18,409 nucleotides of DNA from Spirochaetota bacterium (GCA_029548025.1 JAKPOE010000286.1:1-18409); one strand, 5' to 3'. Counted from the first letter of the stretch, positions 8,591-17,104 are shown. The notes: a model not told the origin generated them from the letters alone. Numbers and translations are program-made.

Positions 8591-9415
8591 ATGGGTTTGA
8601 AAAAATATAGACCAATAACACCGACATTACGATATCAAACGGTTTTAGATTACAGTGAGATTACTACTGATGAACCATTGAAGTCATTAACTAAAGGTAA
8701 GAAAGGTTATGCTGGTAGAGGCTTCAAAGGACAGATCTCCGTTCGCAGAAAAGGAGGTGGGCATAAACGGCGGTTCCGACTCATTGATTTTAAACGTAAT
8801 AAGTATAATATTGAAGGTAAGGTGTCTACTGTCGAATATGATCCTAATAGAAGTGCTAATATTGCCTTGATAATCTACAAAGATGGGGAGAAGCGATATA
8901 TTGTTGCACCTTTTTCTTTGAAAGTAGGGGATACAGTAGTTTCAGGGGATAATGTTGAAGTAAAACCTGGAAATGCTATGCCCTTAAAAAATATACCAGA
9001 CGGTACGTCTATCTATAATATAGAATTACATAAAGGCAAAGGTGGGCAGTTGGTGCGTTCTGCTGGAGTAAGTGCAGTCATTACCGCAAAAGAAGGGGAA
9101 TATTGCTTGATAAAACTACCATCAGGTGAAATCAGAAAAATTTACTGTGAGTGTTATGCTACAATTGGTGAAGTGAGCAATAAAGACCATATTAACATTG
9201 ATATTGGTAAGGCTGGTCGCAACAGATGGATGGGTAAAAGACCTAAGGTACGTGGTGTTGCAATGAATCCTATTGATCATCCTCTTGGAGGTGGCGAAGG
9301 AAAATCATCGGGAGGGCGACATCCCTGTTCTCCTACTGGCAAGCCTACGAAAGGATATAAAACACGAAAGAAGAAAAAATATAGTGATAAAATGATTATT
9401 AAACGAAGGAAGTAA
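8591..9415 (+). CDS. rplB: 50S ribosomal protein L2
   Basis: L2 is needed for subunit joining and peptidyl-transferase activity; it binds 23S rRNA domain IV. The 274 residues have the normal architecture: N-terminal [17 protein letters not shown], the [18 protein letters not shown] block (52-69), and the C-terminal extension [17 protein letters not shown] (221-237). His230, the residue aligned with the functionally important E. coli His229, is kept. The second histidine of the usual DHPHGGGEG motif is leucine (residue 232). The segment usually reading CRATIG is CYATIG. AAAGGT before the ATG is the ribosome site. The C-terminal tail is strongly basic, as expected. Confidence 0.99.
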   Translation: MGLKKYRPITPTLRYQTVLDYSEITTDEPLKSLTKGKKGYAGRGFKGQISVRRKGGGHKRRFRLIDFKRNKYNIEGKVSTVEYDPNRSANIALIIYKDGEKRYIVAPFSLKVGDTVVSGDNVEVKPGNAMPLKNIPDGTSIYNIELHKGKGGQLVRSAGVSAVITAKEGEYCLIKLPSGEIRKIYCECYATIGEVSNKDHINIDIGKAGRNRWMGKRPKVRGVAMNPIDHPLGGGEGKSSGGRHPCSPTGKPTKGYKTRKKKKYSDKMIIKRRK

Positions 9416-9418
9416 GCT

Positions 9419-9706
9419 ATGGCTCGTTCATTGAAAAAAGGACCGTATGTTGACATAAAGCTGTTTAAAAAAATTGAAGAAATGAACTCAACCAATGCAA
9501 AGAAGGCAATTAAAACATGGTCACGAAGATCTACCATATTTCCGGAGATGATTGGACATACCATTATGGTACACAATGGGAAAAATTTTATACCGGTGTA
9601 CGTTACTGAGAATATGGTAGGGCATAAATTGGGTGAGTTTGCACCAACAAGGACATTTAGAGGCCATGCTGGCAAAGATGACAAGGTAGCGAAAAGAGGC
9701 AAGTAA
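9419..9706 (+). CDS. rpsS: 30S ribosomal protein S19
   Basis: S19 is a 30S head protein near the A-site finger contact and forms a complex with S13. The 95 residues start [15 protein letters not shown]; the middle has [18 protein letters not shown] and [16 protein letters not shown], all family signatures. AAGGAAG within the end of rplB supplies the ribosome site, and the gap is three bases. The stop codon is immediately followed by the rplV start. Confidence 0.98.
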   Translation: MARSLKKGPYVDIKLFKKIEEMNSTNAKKAIKTWSRRSTIFPEMIGHTIMVHNGKNFIPVYVTENMVGHKLGEFAPTRTFRGHAGKDDKVAKRGK

Positions 9707-10045
9707 ATGGAAACGAAAGCAGTATCACGATATAACAGGATCTCTGCGGTGAAAGCACGGTTAGTTGCCAATGAAATAAGAGGTTTTTCATTTCCTGAGG
9801 CTATTGATATTCTGAGGGCAATACCGCGTAAAGCATCAAAGCTTTTAATGAAAACACTCTATTCAGCAGCTGCAGGTGCAAAGTATCGCAATCCTGAGAT
9901 ACGTGAAAATAATTTATATATCAAGAAGATTGTAATTGATGAAGGTCCAACAATGAAGCGGTTCAGGCCAAGGGCTCGTGGGAGGGCTTCGCGCATACGC
10001 AAACGATTGAGTACAATTGAGATAGTCTTATCTGATGAAAATTAA
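9707..10045 (+). CDS. rplV: 50S ribosomal protein L22
   Basis: L22 binds all 23S rRNA domains early in assembly, and its long beta-hairpin lines the exit tunnel at the macrolide-sensitive constriction. The 112 residues show the globular part with NRISAVKARLVANEIRG and a complete hairpin RFRPRARGRASRIRKR (85-100), with no deletion of the kind seen in macrolide-resistant mutants. The ATG abuts the rpsS stop with zero spacing, so it is probably translated by coupling; AGAGG in the end of rpsS can serve as ribosome site. Confidence 0.98.
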   Translation: METKAVSRYNRISAVKARLVANEIRGFSFPEAIDILRAIPRKASKLLMKTLYSAAAGAKYRNPEIRENNLYIKKIVIDEGPTMKRFRPRARGRASRIRKRLSTIEIVLSDEN

Positions 10046-10065
10046 TGTAAGTTTAAGGTGTAATA

Positions 10066-10746
10066 ATGGGACAGAAAGTTAATCCAACAGGTGTAAGAGT
10101 AGGCATAATCAGAACATGGGATTCTGTTTGGTTTAGTGAAAAGGATGAATATCGTAAGAATCTCCATGAAGATATTCAGGTTAGACGATATATAATGAAA
10201 AAGTTTAAAAATGCAGGGATTGCAAAAGTTGGTATTGAGCGATTTCCTGATAGAGTCAATGTTTATATTCATACAGCAAGGCCAGGGTTGTTAATTGGAA
10301 GAAAAGGTGTAGATATTGAAAATCTGAAAGTTGATTTACAAAAGAAGATTAACAAAAATGTTAATATATATGTACAGGAAGTTAAAAAGCCAGAAAAAAT
10401 TTCTAAATTGGTAGCAGAACAGGTTGCTTCACAAATTGAAAATAGATTTCCTTATAGAAGAGCTATCAAGCAGGCTATTACTGCAGCCATGCGAAGTGGG
10501 GCATTAGGTATCAAGGTTAGTATATCCGGACGGTTGAATGGGGCTGAAATGGCCCGATATGAATCGTATAAAGAAGGAAGAATACCATTGCATACACTGC
10601 GTGCTGATATTGATTATGGATTTGCTGAAGCATTAACAACATTTGGTCTGATTGGCATTAAGGTATGGATTTACAGTGGTGATGTTCTCTCAAATGCTGG
10701 AGAGCAAGAAGAAGATAAATTTGCATTACGAAAACAATCACGATAA
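10066..10746 (+). CDS. rpsC: 30S ribosomal protein S3
   Basis: S3 forms part of the mRNA entry channel and has helicase activity with S4 and S5. The 226 residues start MGQKVNPTGVRVGI. The type II KH domain carries GRKG at 78-81. Arg131, Arg132 and Lys135 match, in number and context (YRRAIKQAI), the residues shown in E. coli to matter for mRNA unwinding. The C-terminal domain has ISGRLNGAEMARYE and ends in a polar tail. AAGGTG at 10055-10060 is five bases before the ATG. Confidence 0.99.
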   Translation: MGQKVNPTGVRVGIIRTWDSVWFSEKDEYRKNLHEDIQVRRYIMKKFKNAGIAKVGIERFPDRVNVYIHTARPGLLIGRKGVDIENLKVDLQKKINKNVNIYVQEVKKPEKISKLVAEQVASQIENRFPYRRAIKQAITAAMRSGALGIKVSISGRLNGAEMARYESYKEGRIPLHTLRADIDYGFAEALTTFGLIGIKVWIYSGDVLSNAGEQEEDKFALRKQSR

Positions 10747-10765
10747 TTGATGAAGGTATAATATT

Positions 10766-11182
10766 ATGTTAATGCCTAATAGAACCAGGTATAGAAAAGT
10801 TCACCGTGGACGTATGAAAGGAAAAGCAACACGTGGTTCAACAATACATTTTGGTGAATTTGCTCTAAAAACGATTGAATGCGGTGAAATTAATTCCCGA
10901 CAGATTGAAGCTGCCCGTATTGCAATTAGTCGTAAAGTAAAACGTGGCGGTAAATTATGGATAAGGATTTTCCCTGACAGACCATTTACCAAAAAACCGG
11001 CTGAAACTCGTATGGGTAAAGGTAAGGGAAATCCTGAAGGTTTTGTTGCGCGGATTAAACCTGGAAGAATATTGTTTGAAATTTCTGGTATTGATGATGC
11101 CATGGCGCGTGAAGCATTGTCATTAGCTGCACATAAATTACCAGTCAAAACCAAAATAATATCAATACATGATAACAATTAG
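10766..11182 (+). CDS. rplP: 50S ribosomal protein L16
   Basis: L16 organises the A-site region of the 50S subunit and contacts the elbow of incoming tRNA. The 138 residues start [19 protein letters not shown]; a second ATG two codons later is possible, but MLMP is the usual family start. The conserved [22 protein letters not shown] block and [19 protein letters not shown] segment are present. GAAGGT at 10752-10757 is eight bases upstream. Confidence 0.98.
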   Translation: MLMPNRTRYRKVHRGRMKGKATRGSTIHFGEFALKTIECGEINSRQIEAARIAISRKVKRGGKLWIRIFPDRPFTKKPAETRMGKGKGNPEGFVARIKPGRILFEISGIDDAMAREALSLAAHKLPVKTKIISIHDNN

Positions 11183-11197
11183 TATTGGAGTTGATCA

Positions 11198-11407
11198 ATG
11201 AAAGGTAAACTGGATGAACTAACGGTAGAAGAGCTTAATAGAAGTTTGCGTGAAGCAAAAGAGGAATTAAGGAAAGAACGTTTTAAGAGAACAGTTAGCA
11301 GGGTTGAAAATCCAAAAAAAACCATGCAACTGAAGAAGCAGATAGCAAGAATATTAACGGTGCTACGTGAATATGAATCAGGCACAAGAACAGCAAGAAG
11401 TAAATAA
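11198..11407 (+). CDS. rpmC: 50S ribosomal protein L29
   Basis: L29 lies at the tunnel exit next to L23. It is 69 residues, almost entirely helical: [23 protein letters not shown] then [14 protein letters not shown] form the usual two-helix hairpin. It lacks the typical NTARIR string, having [18 protein letters not shown] in its place; the overall pattern and position between rplP and rpsQ leave little doubt. GGAG at 11187-11190 is seven bases before the ATG. Confidence 0.95.
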   Translation: MKGKLDELTVEELNRSLREAKEELRKERFKRTVSRVENPKKTMQLKKQIARILTVLREYESGTRTARSK

Positions 11408-11424
11408 TTTTGGTGGTAACAGCT

Positions 11425-11679
11425 ATGCAAGAAAACAGCAGAAAACAGATTGTTGGTAAAGTTATAAGCAATAAAATGAACAAGACGGTAGTTGTTGAAA
11501 TTGAGAGAATGATGATGCATCCTAAATATCATAAGTATGTGCGAAGAACCAAAAAGGTCAAAAGCCATGATGAAAAGAATGAATGTTCAATTGGTGATAT
11601 AGTACTTATAGAAGAAACCAGGCCGTTATCTAAAGAGAAAAGATATCGTTTGGTGAAGATAGTTGAAAAGGTAAAATAG
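11425..11679 (+). CDS. rpsQ: 30S ribosomal protein S17
   Basis: S17 is an early-binding OB-fold protein of the 30S body. The frame is open from a TTG at 11410, but the ATG at 11425 is preferred: it gives 84 residues, close to the family, with GGTGG at 11412-11416 as ribosome site. [23 protein letters not shown], the [19 protein letters not shown] segment and [20 protein letters not shown] are diagnostic. The gap to rpmC is 17 bases. Confidence 0.97.
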   Translation: MQENSRKQIVGKVISNKMNKTVVVEIERMMMHPKYHKYVRRTKKVKSHDEKNECSIGDIVLIEETRPLSKEKRYRLVKIVEKVK

Positions 11680-11689
11680 GGTTAGTGCT

Positions 11690-12082
11690 ATGATTCAGGT
11701 ACAAACAATGTTAGAAGTTGCAGATAATAGCGGTGTGAAACGAGTTCAGTGTATAAAAATTTTAGGGGGAACTCGAAGGCGTTATGCTTCGGTTGGAGAT
11801 GTCATTATTGTTGCCGTTAAAGATGCACATCCATCATATGGATTGAAGGATTCGACAGGGAAAAAAGTCCATACAAAAGCTGTTTTGAGGGCAGTTGTAG
11901 TAAGGACAACCAAGCCGGTACGGCGTTCTGATGGTTCATATATACGGTTTGATGATAACGCCGTTGCAATTATTGATAATAAAGGCGAGCCTCGAGGTTC
12001 TCGTATTTTTGGTCCTGTAGCTCGAGAGTTGCGGGATAGAAATTTTATGAAGATTATTTCATTGGCACCAGAGGTTTTATAA
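11690..12082 (+). CDS. rplN: 50S ribosomal protein L14 with a small insertion
   Basis: L14 lies at the subunit interface, contributes to bridge B8 and is the binding site of the silencing factor RsfS. The normal family length is about 122; this one has 130 residues. [15 protein letters not shown] at the start and [34 protein letters not shown] and SLAPEVL in the second half are standard. The extra eight residues fall at about 49-62 ([12 protein letters not shown]), where other bacteria have a short GGxVKKG turn. The reading frame is clean and flanking motifs align, so this looks like a real loop insertion. The ribosome site is a weak AGGG overlapping the rpsQ stop. Confidence 0.98.
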   Translation: MIQVQTMLEVADNSGVKRVQCIKILGGTRRRYASVGDVIIVAVKDAHPSYGLKDSTGKKVHTKAVLRAVVVRTTKPVRRSDGSYIRFDDNAVAIIDNKGEPRGSRIFGPVARELRDRNFMKIISLAPEVL

Positions 12083-12094
12083 AGGATTAAGCTT

Positions 12095-12412
12095 ATGATA
12101 AGAACAATATTAAAAAAGAATGATATGGTAATGGTTATTACCGGTGCAGATAAAGGTAAACGCGGTAAAATACTTTTTGTAGACAGAAAGCGAGGAAGAG
12201 TGGTAGTTGAAGGTGTTAATGTAAGGAAGAAATTTGTACGTCCTTCACAGGATAATCCTAAAGGGGGGCAGATAGAATTGCCATATCCAATTAATATCTC
12301 TAATGTTATGGTTTTTTGTGATAAATGTAAAAAAGCTGTTCAATTGGGTATGAAGATAGATGGTGACACCAAATATCGAATATGTAAAAAATGTGGCAAA
12401 CGAATTGATTAG
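12095..12412 (+). CDS. rplX: 50S ribosomal protein L24, zinc-ribbon form
   Basis: L24 is one of the two assembly initiators of the 50S subunit. Its 105 residues begin with a KOW motif (NDMVMVITGADKGKRGKIL, 9-27), followed by GVNVRKKFVRPS. Near the end, Cys75-x2-Cys78 and Cys97-x2-Cys100 form a plausible zinc ribbon, a variant of L24 found in many but not all bacteria. AAAGGA at 12081-12086 is eight bases upstream of the ATG. Confidence 0.98.
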   Translation: MIRTILKKNDMVMVITGADKGKRGKILFVDRKRGRVVVEGVNVRKKFVRPSQDNPKGGQIELPYPINISNVMVFCDKCKKAVQLGMKIDGDTKYRICKKCGKRID

Positions 12413-12423
12413 TGAGGGTAATG

Positions 12424-12972
12424 ATGGCAGCACGATTGCGCATGGCATACGAAAAGGATGTAAAAAAAAGAATGATGGATAGGTTTAAATATTCATCTGT
12501 TATGCAGGTCCCAAAAATTGAGAAGATAGTATTAAATGTTGGTGAAGGTGAAGCTCATTCAAATCCTAATCTTTTGCAGTCTATTATTAATGAACTATCA
12601 CTTATAACCGGGCAAAAGGCTGTTAAAACAGTTGCACGAAAATCAATTGCTGCTTTCAAGATTCGTGAAGGTTATGATGTTGGTGCTCGTGTTACATTGC
12701 GAGGCGATAGAATGTATGAATTTTTAGATCGACTTATCAATGTAGCCTTACCGCGAGTCAGAGACTTCAGAGGACTATCGCCAAACTCTTTTGATAATGC
12801 GGGGAATTATAATTTTTCTGTTAAAGAACAGATAATATTCCCAGAATTAAATCTGGACAAAGTTGAGAAGATTTATGGGATTAATATTACAATTAAAACC
12901 ACTGCCAGAAATGCTAATGAAGCCAGGGCATTACTGGAAGAATTCAGATTTCCATTCCAAGAAGCGAGGTAA
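12424..12972 (+). CDS. rplE: 50S ribosomal protein L5
   Basis: L5 binds 5S rRNA and contacts the P-site tRNA and, through bridge B1b, S13. The frame opens at 12412, but ATG at 12424 is five bases after GAGGG (12414-12418) and gives 182 residues starting MAARLRMAYEKDV, matching the family; ATG 12421 is too close to the ribosome site. FKYSSVMQVPKIEKIVLNVG, TGQKAVKTVARKSIAAFKIR and RDFRGLSPNSFDNAGNYNF are signatures. It follows rplX by 11 bases. Confidence 0.97.
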   Translation: MAARLRMAYEKDVKKRMMDRFKYSSVMQVPKIEKIVLNVGEGEAHSNPNLLQSIINELSLITGQKAVKTVARKSIAAFKIREGYDVGARVTLRGDRMYEFLDRLINVALPRVRDFRGLSPNSFDNAGNYNFSVKEQIIFPELNLDKVEKIYGINITIKTTARNANEARALLEEFRFPFQEAR

Positions 12973-12978
12973 GTTGAG

Positions 12979-13164
12979 GTGGCTAGCGAAAGAATGTTTG
13001 CAAAGGCTAGAAGAGAGCCTAAGTTTAAAATTCGTTACAGGAATCGATGCAAAATTTGTGGTAGGTCTCGTGGGTACTATCGCCGTTTTGAACTTTGCAG
13101 GATTTGCTTGCGAAAGTTGGCGGGTGAAGGTTTGGTACCAGGCGTTAAGAAATCGTCGTGGTAA
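12979..13164 (+). CDS. rpsN: 30S ribosomal protein S14, zinc-binding type
   Basis: S14 assembles into the 30S head beside S3 and S10. The 61-residue length and Cys24-x2-Cys27, Cys40-x2-Cys43 show the short zinc-containing (type Z) form, not the 101-residue zinc-free form. [19 protein letters not shown] and [11 protein letters not shown] are diagnostic. The start is GTG at 12979; GAGGT at 12966-12970, overlapping the rplE stop, serves as ribosome site. Confidence 0.97.
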   Translation: MASERMFAKARREPKFKIRYRNRCKICGRSRGYYRRFELCRICLRKLAGEGLVPGVKKSSW

Positions 13165-13187
13165 AATTTAAAAGAGGTAAATAAGAT

Positions 13188-13589
13188 ATGAGTTGTGTTT
13201 CTGATCCAATTGCAGATATGTTGACGAGAATGCGGAATGCAATTAATGCAGGACATGTGAAGGTTGATATACCATCATCTAAATTGAAAATGGCTATCGC
13301 AAAGATTTTAAAAGATGAAGGATTTATTAAAAATTTTAAGTTAATTGATGATAATAAGCAAAAACTTTTGCGTATTTATCTGAAGTATAGTGCAGATAAT
13401 CAGTCGGCGATTATTCGGCTTAAACGGATAAGCTCGCCTGGAAGAAGGGTATATCTTAAAGCTGAGAATTTACATCCGGTTTATAACAATATGGGCATTA
13501 TAATATTATCTACATCAAAAGGTATTATTACCAATAAAGCCGCCAAACAACTTAATATTGGTGGTGAAGTTTTATGCGAGATATTATAA
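13188..13589 (+). CDS. rpsH: 30S ribosomal protein S8
   Basis: S8 is a primary binder of helix 21 of 16S rRNA, and in E. coli represses the spc operon at rplE. The 133 residues begin MSCVSDPIADMLTRMRNA and end with LSTSKGIITNKAAKQL and GGEVLCEIL, the conserved C-terminal rRNA-binding part. GAGG at 13174-13177 is ten bases upstream. I could not recognise an obvious helix-21 mimic near the rplX-rplE junction. Confidence 0.98.
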   Translation: MSCVSDPIADMLTRMRNAINAGHVKVDIPSSKLKMAIAKILKDEGFIKNFKLIDDNKQKLLRIYLKYSADNQSAIIRLKRISSPGRRVYLKAENLHPVYNNMGIIILSTSKGIITNKAAKQLNIGGEVLCEIL

Positions 13590-13602
13590 GGGGCAGCAGG
13601 AT

Positions 13603-14148
13603 ATGTCAAGAATAGGGAAAAAACCGATAGTGATACCGAATGGTGTATCCATTGATATGCAGAATAATAATTTAACCGTTAAAGGACCTCTGGGGGTACT
13701 TCAATATCAGTTGCAGGATGTGATAAATATTGCAATTGAAAATAACACTATTGCTGTTTCAAAAAAAGATGAAAAATCTAATGACAAAAAAGTTAATGCA
13801 TTGTGGGGCTTAACCAGGGCATTAATTAATAATATGGTAATTGGAGTATCAAGTGGTTTTGAAAAAAATTTAGAGATAGTTGGTGTTGGATATAGGGCAA
13901 TACAAAAAAATAATGATGTTGAATTTCAATTAGGATATTCACATACAATTTTGTTTACTCCTCCGCCAGGTACAAAGGTAGAGGTGGTAGAACCAACAAA
14001 GATAAGAGTTAAGGGTATTGATAAACAACTTGTAGGTCAGGTATCTGCAAATATTCGAAAGCTCCGCCCGCCAGAACCTTATAAAGGAAAAGGCATTAGA
14101 TATAAGGATGAACAGATACTGAGAAAAGCTGGTAAAACTGGTAAATAA
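13603..14148 (+). CDS. rplF: 50S ribosomal protein L6
   Basis: L6 stabilises the sarcin-ricin loop region where elongation factors bind. The frame is open upstream to 13558 within rpsH, but the ATG at 13603 gives MSRIGKKPIVIPNGV, the family N-terminus, and 181 residues. AAGGGG at 13588-13593 is nine bases upstream. The two repeated alpha-beta domains are seen, with NLEIVGVGYRA in the second and RPPEPYKGKGIRYKDEQI near the C-terminus. Confidence 0.98.
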   Translation: MSRIGKKPIVIPNGVSIDMQNNNLTVKGPLGVLQYQLQDVINIAIENNTIAVSKKDEKSNDKKVNALWGLTRALINNMVIGVSSGFEKNLEIVGVGYRAIQKNNDVEFQLGYSHTILFTPPPGTKVEVVEPTKIRVKGIDKQLVGQVSANIRKLRPPEPYKGKGIRYKDEQILRKAGKTGK

Positions 14149-14182
14149 TGCTATGAGAATGAGAATATGAAGGATAGTTATT

Positions 14183-14548
14183 ATGAATAGATTGAAATTA
14201 AAAAAAGTCAGATATATGCGCAGAAGGATGCGTGTTAAAGCAAAAGTCAGAAGCAATATGCAGCGTCCTCGCATGTGTATTTCCCGAAGCAATAAGAATT
14301 TATTTGTGCAGATTATCGATGATGGTCAAGGAAGTACTCTTGTTTGCGCTTCTACCCTTGAAAAAGATTTTCCGGTTGTAAAAAATAGAGGGAATAAAGA
14401 GGCAGCGAAAGCACTGGGTACAATAATTGCTCAGCGAGCTATTGCAAAAAACATAAAAGAGGTTGTATTTGATAGAAATGGTTATCTTTATCATGGTAGG
14501 ATAAAGGAGTTTGCTGATGCAGCTCGTGAAAATGGATTAGAATTTTAG
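14183..14548 (+). CDS. rplR: 50S ribosomal protein L18
   Basis: L18 binds 5S rRNA and links it to the 50S subunit. It has 121 residues: a basic N-terminus ([11 protein letters not shown]), [19 protein letters not shown] and the C-terminal [25 protein letters not shown] pattern (F-D-R-x-G-Y-x-Y-H-G-R). AAGGAT about 14 bases before the ATG is a modest, somewhat distant ribosome site; an ATG in the same frame at residue 12 is possible but would remove basic residues. The gap to rplF is 34 bases. Confidence 0.97.
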   Translation: MNRLKLKKVRYMRRRMRVKAKVRSNMQRPRMCISRSNKNLFVQIIDDGQGSTLVCASTLEKDFPVVKNRGNKEAAKALGTIIAQRAIAKNIKEVVFDRNGYLYHGRIKEFADAARENGLEF

Positions 14549-14559
14549 GGGTGATATGG

Positions 14560-15075
14560 ATGAAGATCACAAGAAAACGTATAAAACCGGAAGGATTAGA
14601 ACTTGCTGAAAAAATAATAATAATCAACCGAGTTGCAAAGGTTGTAAAAGGCGGTAGACGGTTTTCATTTAATGCTATGTCAGTTGTTGGTGATAACCAT
14701 GGGCATGTGGGCATTGGTTTTGGGAAAGCTAATGAGGTGCCTGATGCAATCCGTAAAAGTGTTGAGGATGCTAAGAAGAATGTTTATAAAATTAATGTGA
14801 ATAAAAATACCATTCCTCACGAGGTAATAGGCAGGTTTAAATCTACAAGGGTTGTTTTAAAACCGGCTGCACCTGGTACTGGCATAATAGCGGGTGATTC
14901 GGTTAAGGCAGTAGTGGAGAAGGCGGGAATTGTTGATATTATGTCAAAAACATTGGGTTCACGTAATCCGGTTAATGTTACAAAAGCAACAATAAATGGG
15001 TTGTTACAATTACGTAGCTTAAAAGAAGTATCTGATTTGCGTGAAATTATTTTACCAAAGCTGTGGCAATCATAA
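14560..15075 (+). CDS. rpsE: 30S ribosomal protein S5
   Basis: S5 lines the mRNA entry tunnel and affects decoding accuracy and spectinomycin response. The frame opens at a GTG (14551), but ATG 14560, eight bases after AGGGG (14547-14551), is preferred and gives 171 residues. [22 protein letters not shown] leads into [19 protein letters not shown] and [19 protein letters not shown], all core family motifs. The spectinomycin-loop region shows no deletion. The ribosome site overlaps the rplR stop. Confidence 0.98.
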   Translation: MKITRKRIKPEGLELAEKIIIINRVAKVVKGGRRFSFNAMSVVGDNHGHVGIGFGKANEVPDAIRKSVEDAKKNVYKINVNKNTIPHEVIGRFKSTRVVLKPAAPGTGIIAGDSVKAVVEKAGIVDIMSKTLGSRNPVNVTKATINGLLQLRSLKEVSDLREIILPKLWQS

Positions 15076-15086
15076 GAGGTGGATAT

Positions 15087-15275
15087 ATGGCTAAGAAATT
15101 ATTGATAAAGCAAACACGTAGTTATATAAGCGCAAAACCAAAGCAAAAAGCTACATTACGTGCTCTTGGCTTGCGTAAGTTAAATGCTGAAAGAGTACAT
15201 GATGATACTGCAGTTATACGTGGTATGGTTGATAAAGTAAAACATATGGTAAAAGTTTCAGAAATAAATGAATAA
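15087..15275 (+). CDS. rpmD: 50S ribosomal protein L30
   Basis: L30 is a small, non-universal 50S protein. An upstream GTG (15063) in the same frame lies inside rpsE; ATG 15087, just after AGAGGTGG, gives 62 residues, the normal size. KKLLIKQTRSYISAKPKQKATLRALGLRKLN and a final GMVDKVKHMVKV match the family. Confidence 0.96.
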   Translation: MAKKLLIKQTRSYISAKPKQKATLRALGLRKLNAERVHDDTAVIRGMVDKVKHMVKVSEINE

Positions 15276-15277
15276 CT

Positions 15278-15730
15278 ATGGGTATAAATGATATGCAATC
15301 AACAATAAAAAAACCTGAATATATTAAAAAAAGTAAACGAGTAGGATGCGGTCAGGGTAGTGGTCATGGTAAGACAAGTTGCAAAGGGCATAAAGGGCAG
15401 AAAGCACGTTCGGGAGCACATTTTAAACCTGGCTTTGAAGGTGGACAGATGCCATTGCAAAGAAGAATTCCAAAACGTGGATTTAATAATACAAAATTTA
15501 AAGAAGAAGTTCAGATAGTAAATATTAATGATATAACAAAATTGTCTGTAAAAGAAATAACCCCTGAAGTACTTTATAAGGAAGGTTTAATTAAATCACA
15601 ATTTTTACCGGTAAAGCTTTTAGCAGTGGGTGACATCAATGATGCCATTGCTGTTGTTGTAGATGCTATATCAACAACTGCAAAAGATAAAATTATAAAA
15701 GCAGGTGGTAGTGTAACACTGCGAGCATAA
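15278..15730 (+). CDS. rplO: 50S ribosomal protein L15
   Basis: L15 is a late-assembly 50S protein with a long basic N-terminal extension into 23S rRNA. The frame gives 150 residues from ATG 15278, two bases after rpmD; a second ATG at 15293 is equally plausible, and neither has a clear ribosome site, so coupling to rpmD is likely. KRVGCGQGSGHGKTSCKGHK, RIPKRGFNN and the C-terminal KAGGSVTLRA are family motifs. Cys24 and Cys35 replace the usual Arg and Gly in this glycine-rich stretch. Confidence 0.97.
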   Translation: MGINDMQSTIKKPEYIKKSKRVGCGQGSGHGKTSCKGHKGQKARSGAHFKPGFEGGQMPLQRRIPKRGFNNTKFKEEVQIVNINDITKLSVKEITPEVLYKEGLIKSQFLPVKLLAVGDINDAIAVVVDAISTTAKDKIIKAGGSVTLRA

Positions 15731-15757
15731 TATGGGACAAGAGGTCATAACACTATA

Positions 15758-17104
15758 ATGCCAAATGTAATTTCAAATATATTTAAAATACCCGAGTTAC
15801 GAAAAAGAGTATTGTTTACCCTTTTTATTCTGGTTGTTTACAGAATAGGCGCTCATATCCCTATTCCTGGAGTTAATATTGAGGCTTTAAGTTCATATTT
15901 TGAAATGGCTGCTAAAAGTCGTGGTAGTGGTTTTGTAGATTTTTTTGATTTATTTGCAGGTGGTGCATTAAAACGGTTTACCATATTTGCATTAGGAATT
16001 ATGCCTTATATTTCAGCATCGATTATTATGCAGCTTTTAACAGTTGTTATACCTGCTATTGAAAAGTTATCGAAGGAAGGCCCAGAAGGTTATAAAAAGA
16101 TAAATCAGTATACCCGTTATGGCACGGTTCTCTTATGTGCATTGCAGGGTTTTGGTTTGACTATGTGGATGAAGTCAATGACTTCACCAAAAGGTGCAGT
16201 AGTCCCACAGGATTCTGGTATAGGATTTGTACTGGTAGCTGTTTTGGCAATTACTACCGGGACAATGATATTGATGTGGTTAGGTGAGATGATAACTGAA
16301 CGAGGTATAGGGAATGGAATATCTCTTATTATATATGCCGGGATTGTTGTACGTGCTCCTTCAGCATTTGTTGATACTATGAATAGGATTATTAGCAGGA
16401 GCGATCCAATTATTGCCTTGATTTTAATTGCCCTGTTTATTGGTGTTATTGCTGCGTCAATTTTATTAACATTAGGTGTAAGAAAAATTCCCGTACAATA
16501 TGGGAAGAGGGTTGTTGGCAGAAGAATGGTTCAGATGGCATCACAGGCAATACCCTTACGAGTTAATGCTGCAGGCGTTATCCCTATTATTTTTGCATCA
16601 TCAATTATTTTGTTCCCTGCACAGATCAGCAATATGTTAGGAGCTACAAAATATGGCATATTCACAAAGATGCAATACTGGCTGTCACCAGGGCATACAG
16701 CGTATATGATTATCTATAGTCTTTTGATAATATTTTTCTGTTATTTTTATACAGCTATACAGTTTAATCCCAATGATTTAGCTGAAAATCTAAAAAAGTA
16801 TGGCGGCTTTATCCCAGGAATAAGACCGGGACAAAATACAGCTGATTATATAATGCATATTTTAAATAGAATCACGTTGCCGGGTTCAATATTTTTAGCA
16901 TTGATTGCAATATTTCCTGATTTCATTATACGAATATGGCCAGAAGAAGTATCTCCAGAAATGGCATATCTCTTTGGTGGTACTTCATTGCTTATTATTG
17001 TTGGTGTTGCTCTTGATACATTAAAACAGATCGAGTCACAATTGCTTATGCGTCATTATGATGGATTCTTTAAAAAGGGTCGTATAAAAGGTAGAAGATA
17101 TTAA
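15758..17104 (+). CDS. secY: preprotein translocase subunit SecY
   Basis: SecY is the protein-conducting channel of the inner membrane, working with SecE, SecG and SecA. The 448 residues contain ten hydrophobic segments at about 18-36, 75-97, 119-138, 155-174, 182-200, 216-238, 270-290, 315-333, 373-392 and 402-421. The plug region (about 58-72, DFFDLFAGGALKRFT), PRL-type core helix ISASIIMQLL, loop RRMVQMASQAIPLRVNAAGVIP and FIPGIRPG are conserved. A periplasmic or cytoplasmic insertion is not seen. GAGG at 15741-15744 is 12 bases before the ATG, rather distant. It closes the spc set as in most bacteria. Confidence 0.99.
   Translation: MPNVISNIFKIPELRKRVLFTLFILVVYRIGAHIPIPGVNIEALSSYFEMAAKSRGSGFVDFFDLFAGGALKRFTIFALGIMPYISASIIMQLLTVVIPAIEKLSKEGPEGYKKINQYTRYGTVLLCALQGFGLTMWMKSMTSPKGAVVPQDSGIGFVLVAVLAITTGTMILMWLGEMITERGIGNGISLIIYAGIVVRAPSAFVDTMNRIISRSDPIIALILIALFIGVIAASILLTLGVRKIPVQYGKRVVGRRMVQMASQAIPLRVNAAGVIPIIFASSIILFPAQISNMLGATKYGIFTKMQYWLSPGHTAYMIIYSLLIIFFCYFYTAIQFNPNDLAENLKKYGGFIPGIRPGQNTADYIMHILNRITLPGSIFLALIAIFPDFIIRIWPEEVSPEMAYLFGGTSLLIIVGVALDTLKQIESQLLMRHYDGFFKKGRIKGRRY

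Noticed and set aside
9277..9771. 164-codon open frame on the - strand
   Set aside because: Antisense to rplB, rpsS and rplV; explained by codon bias of the real genes.
12863..13171. 102-codon + strand frame across the rplE-rpsN junction
   Set aside because: Out of frame with two clear ribosomal genes that fully account for the DNA; no ribosome site.
13558..13602. Upstream TTG start extending rplF into rpsH
   Set aside because: The extension has no family match, and ATG 13603 gives the standard MSRIGKKP start with a good ribosome site.
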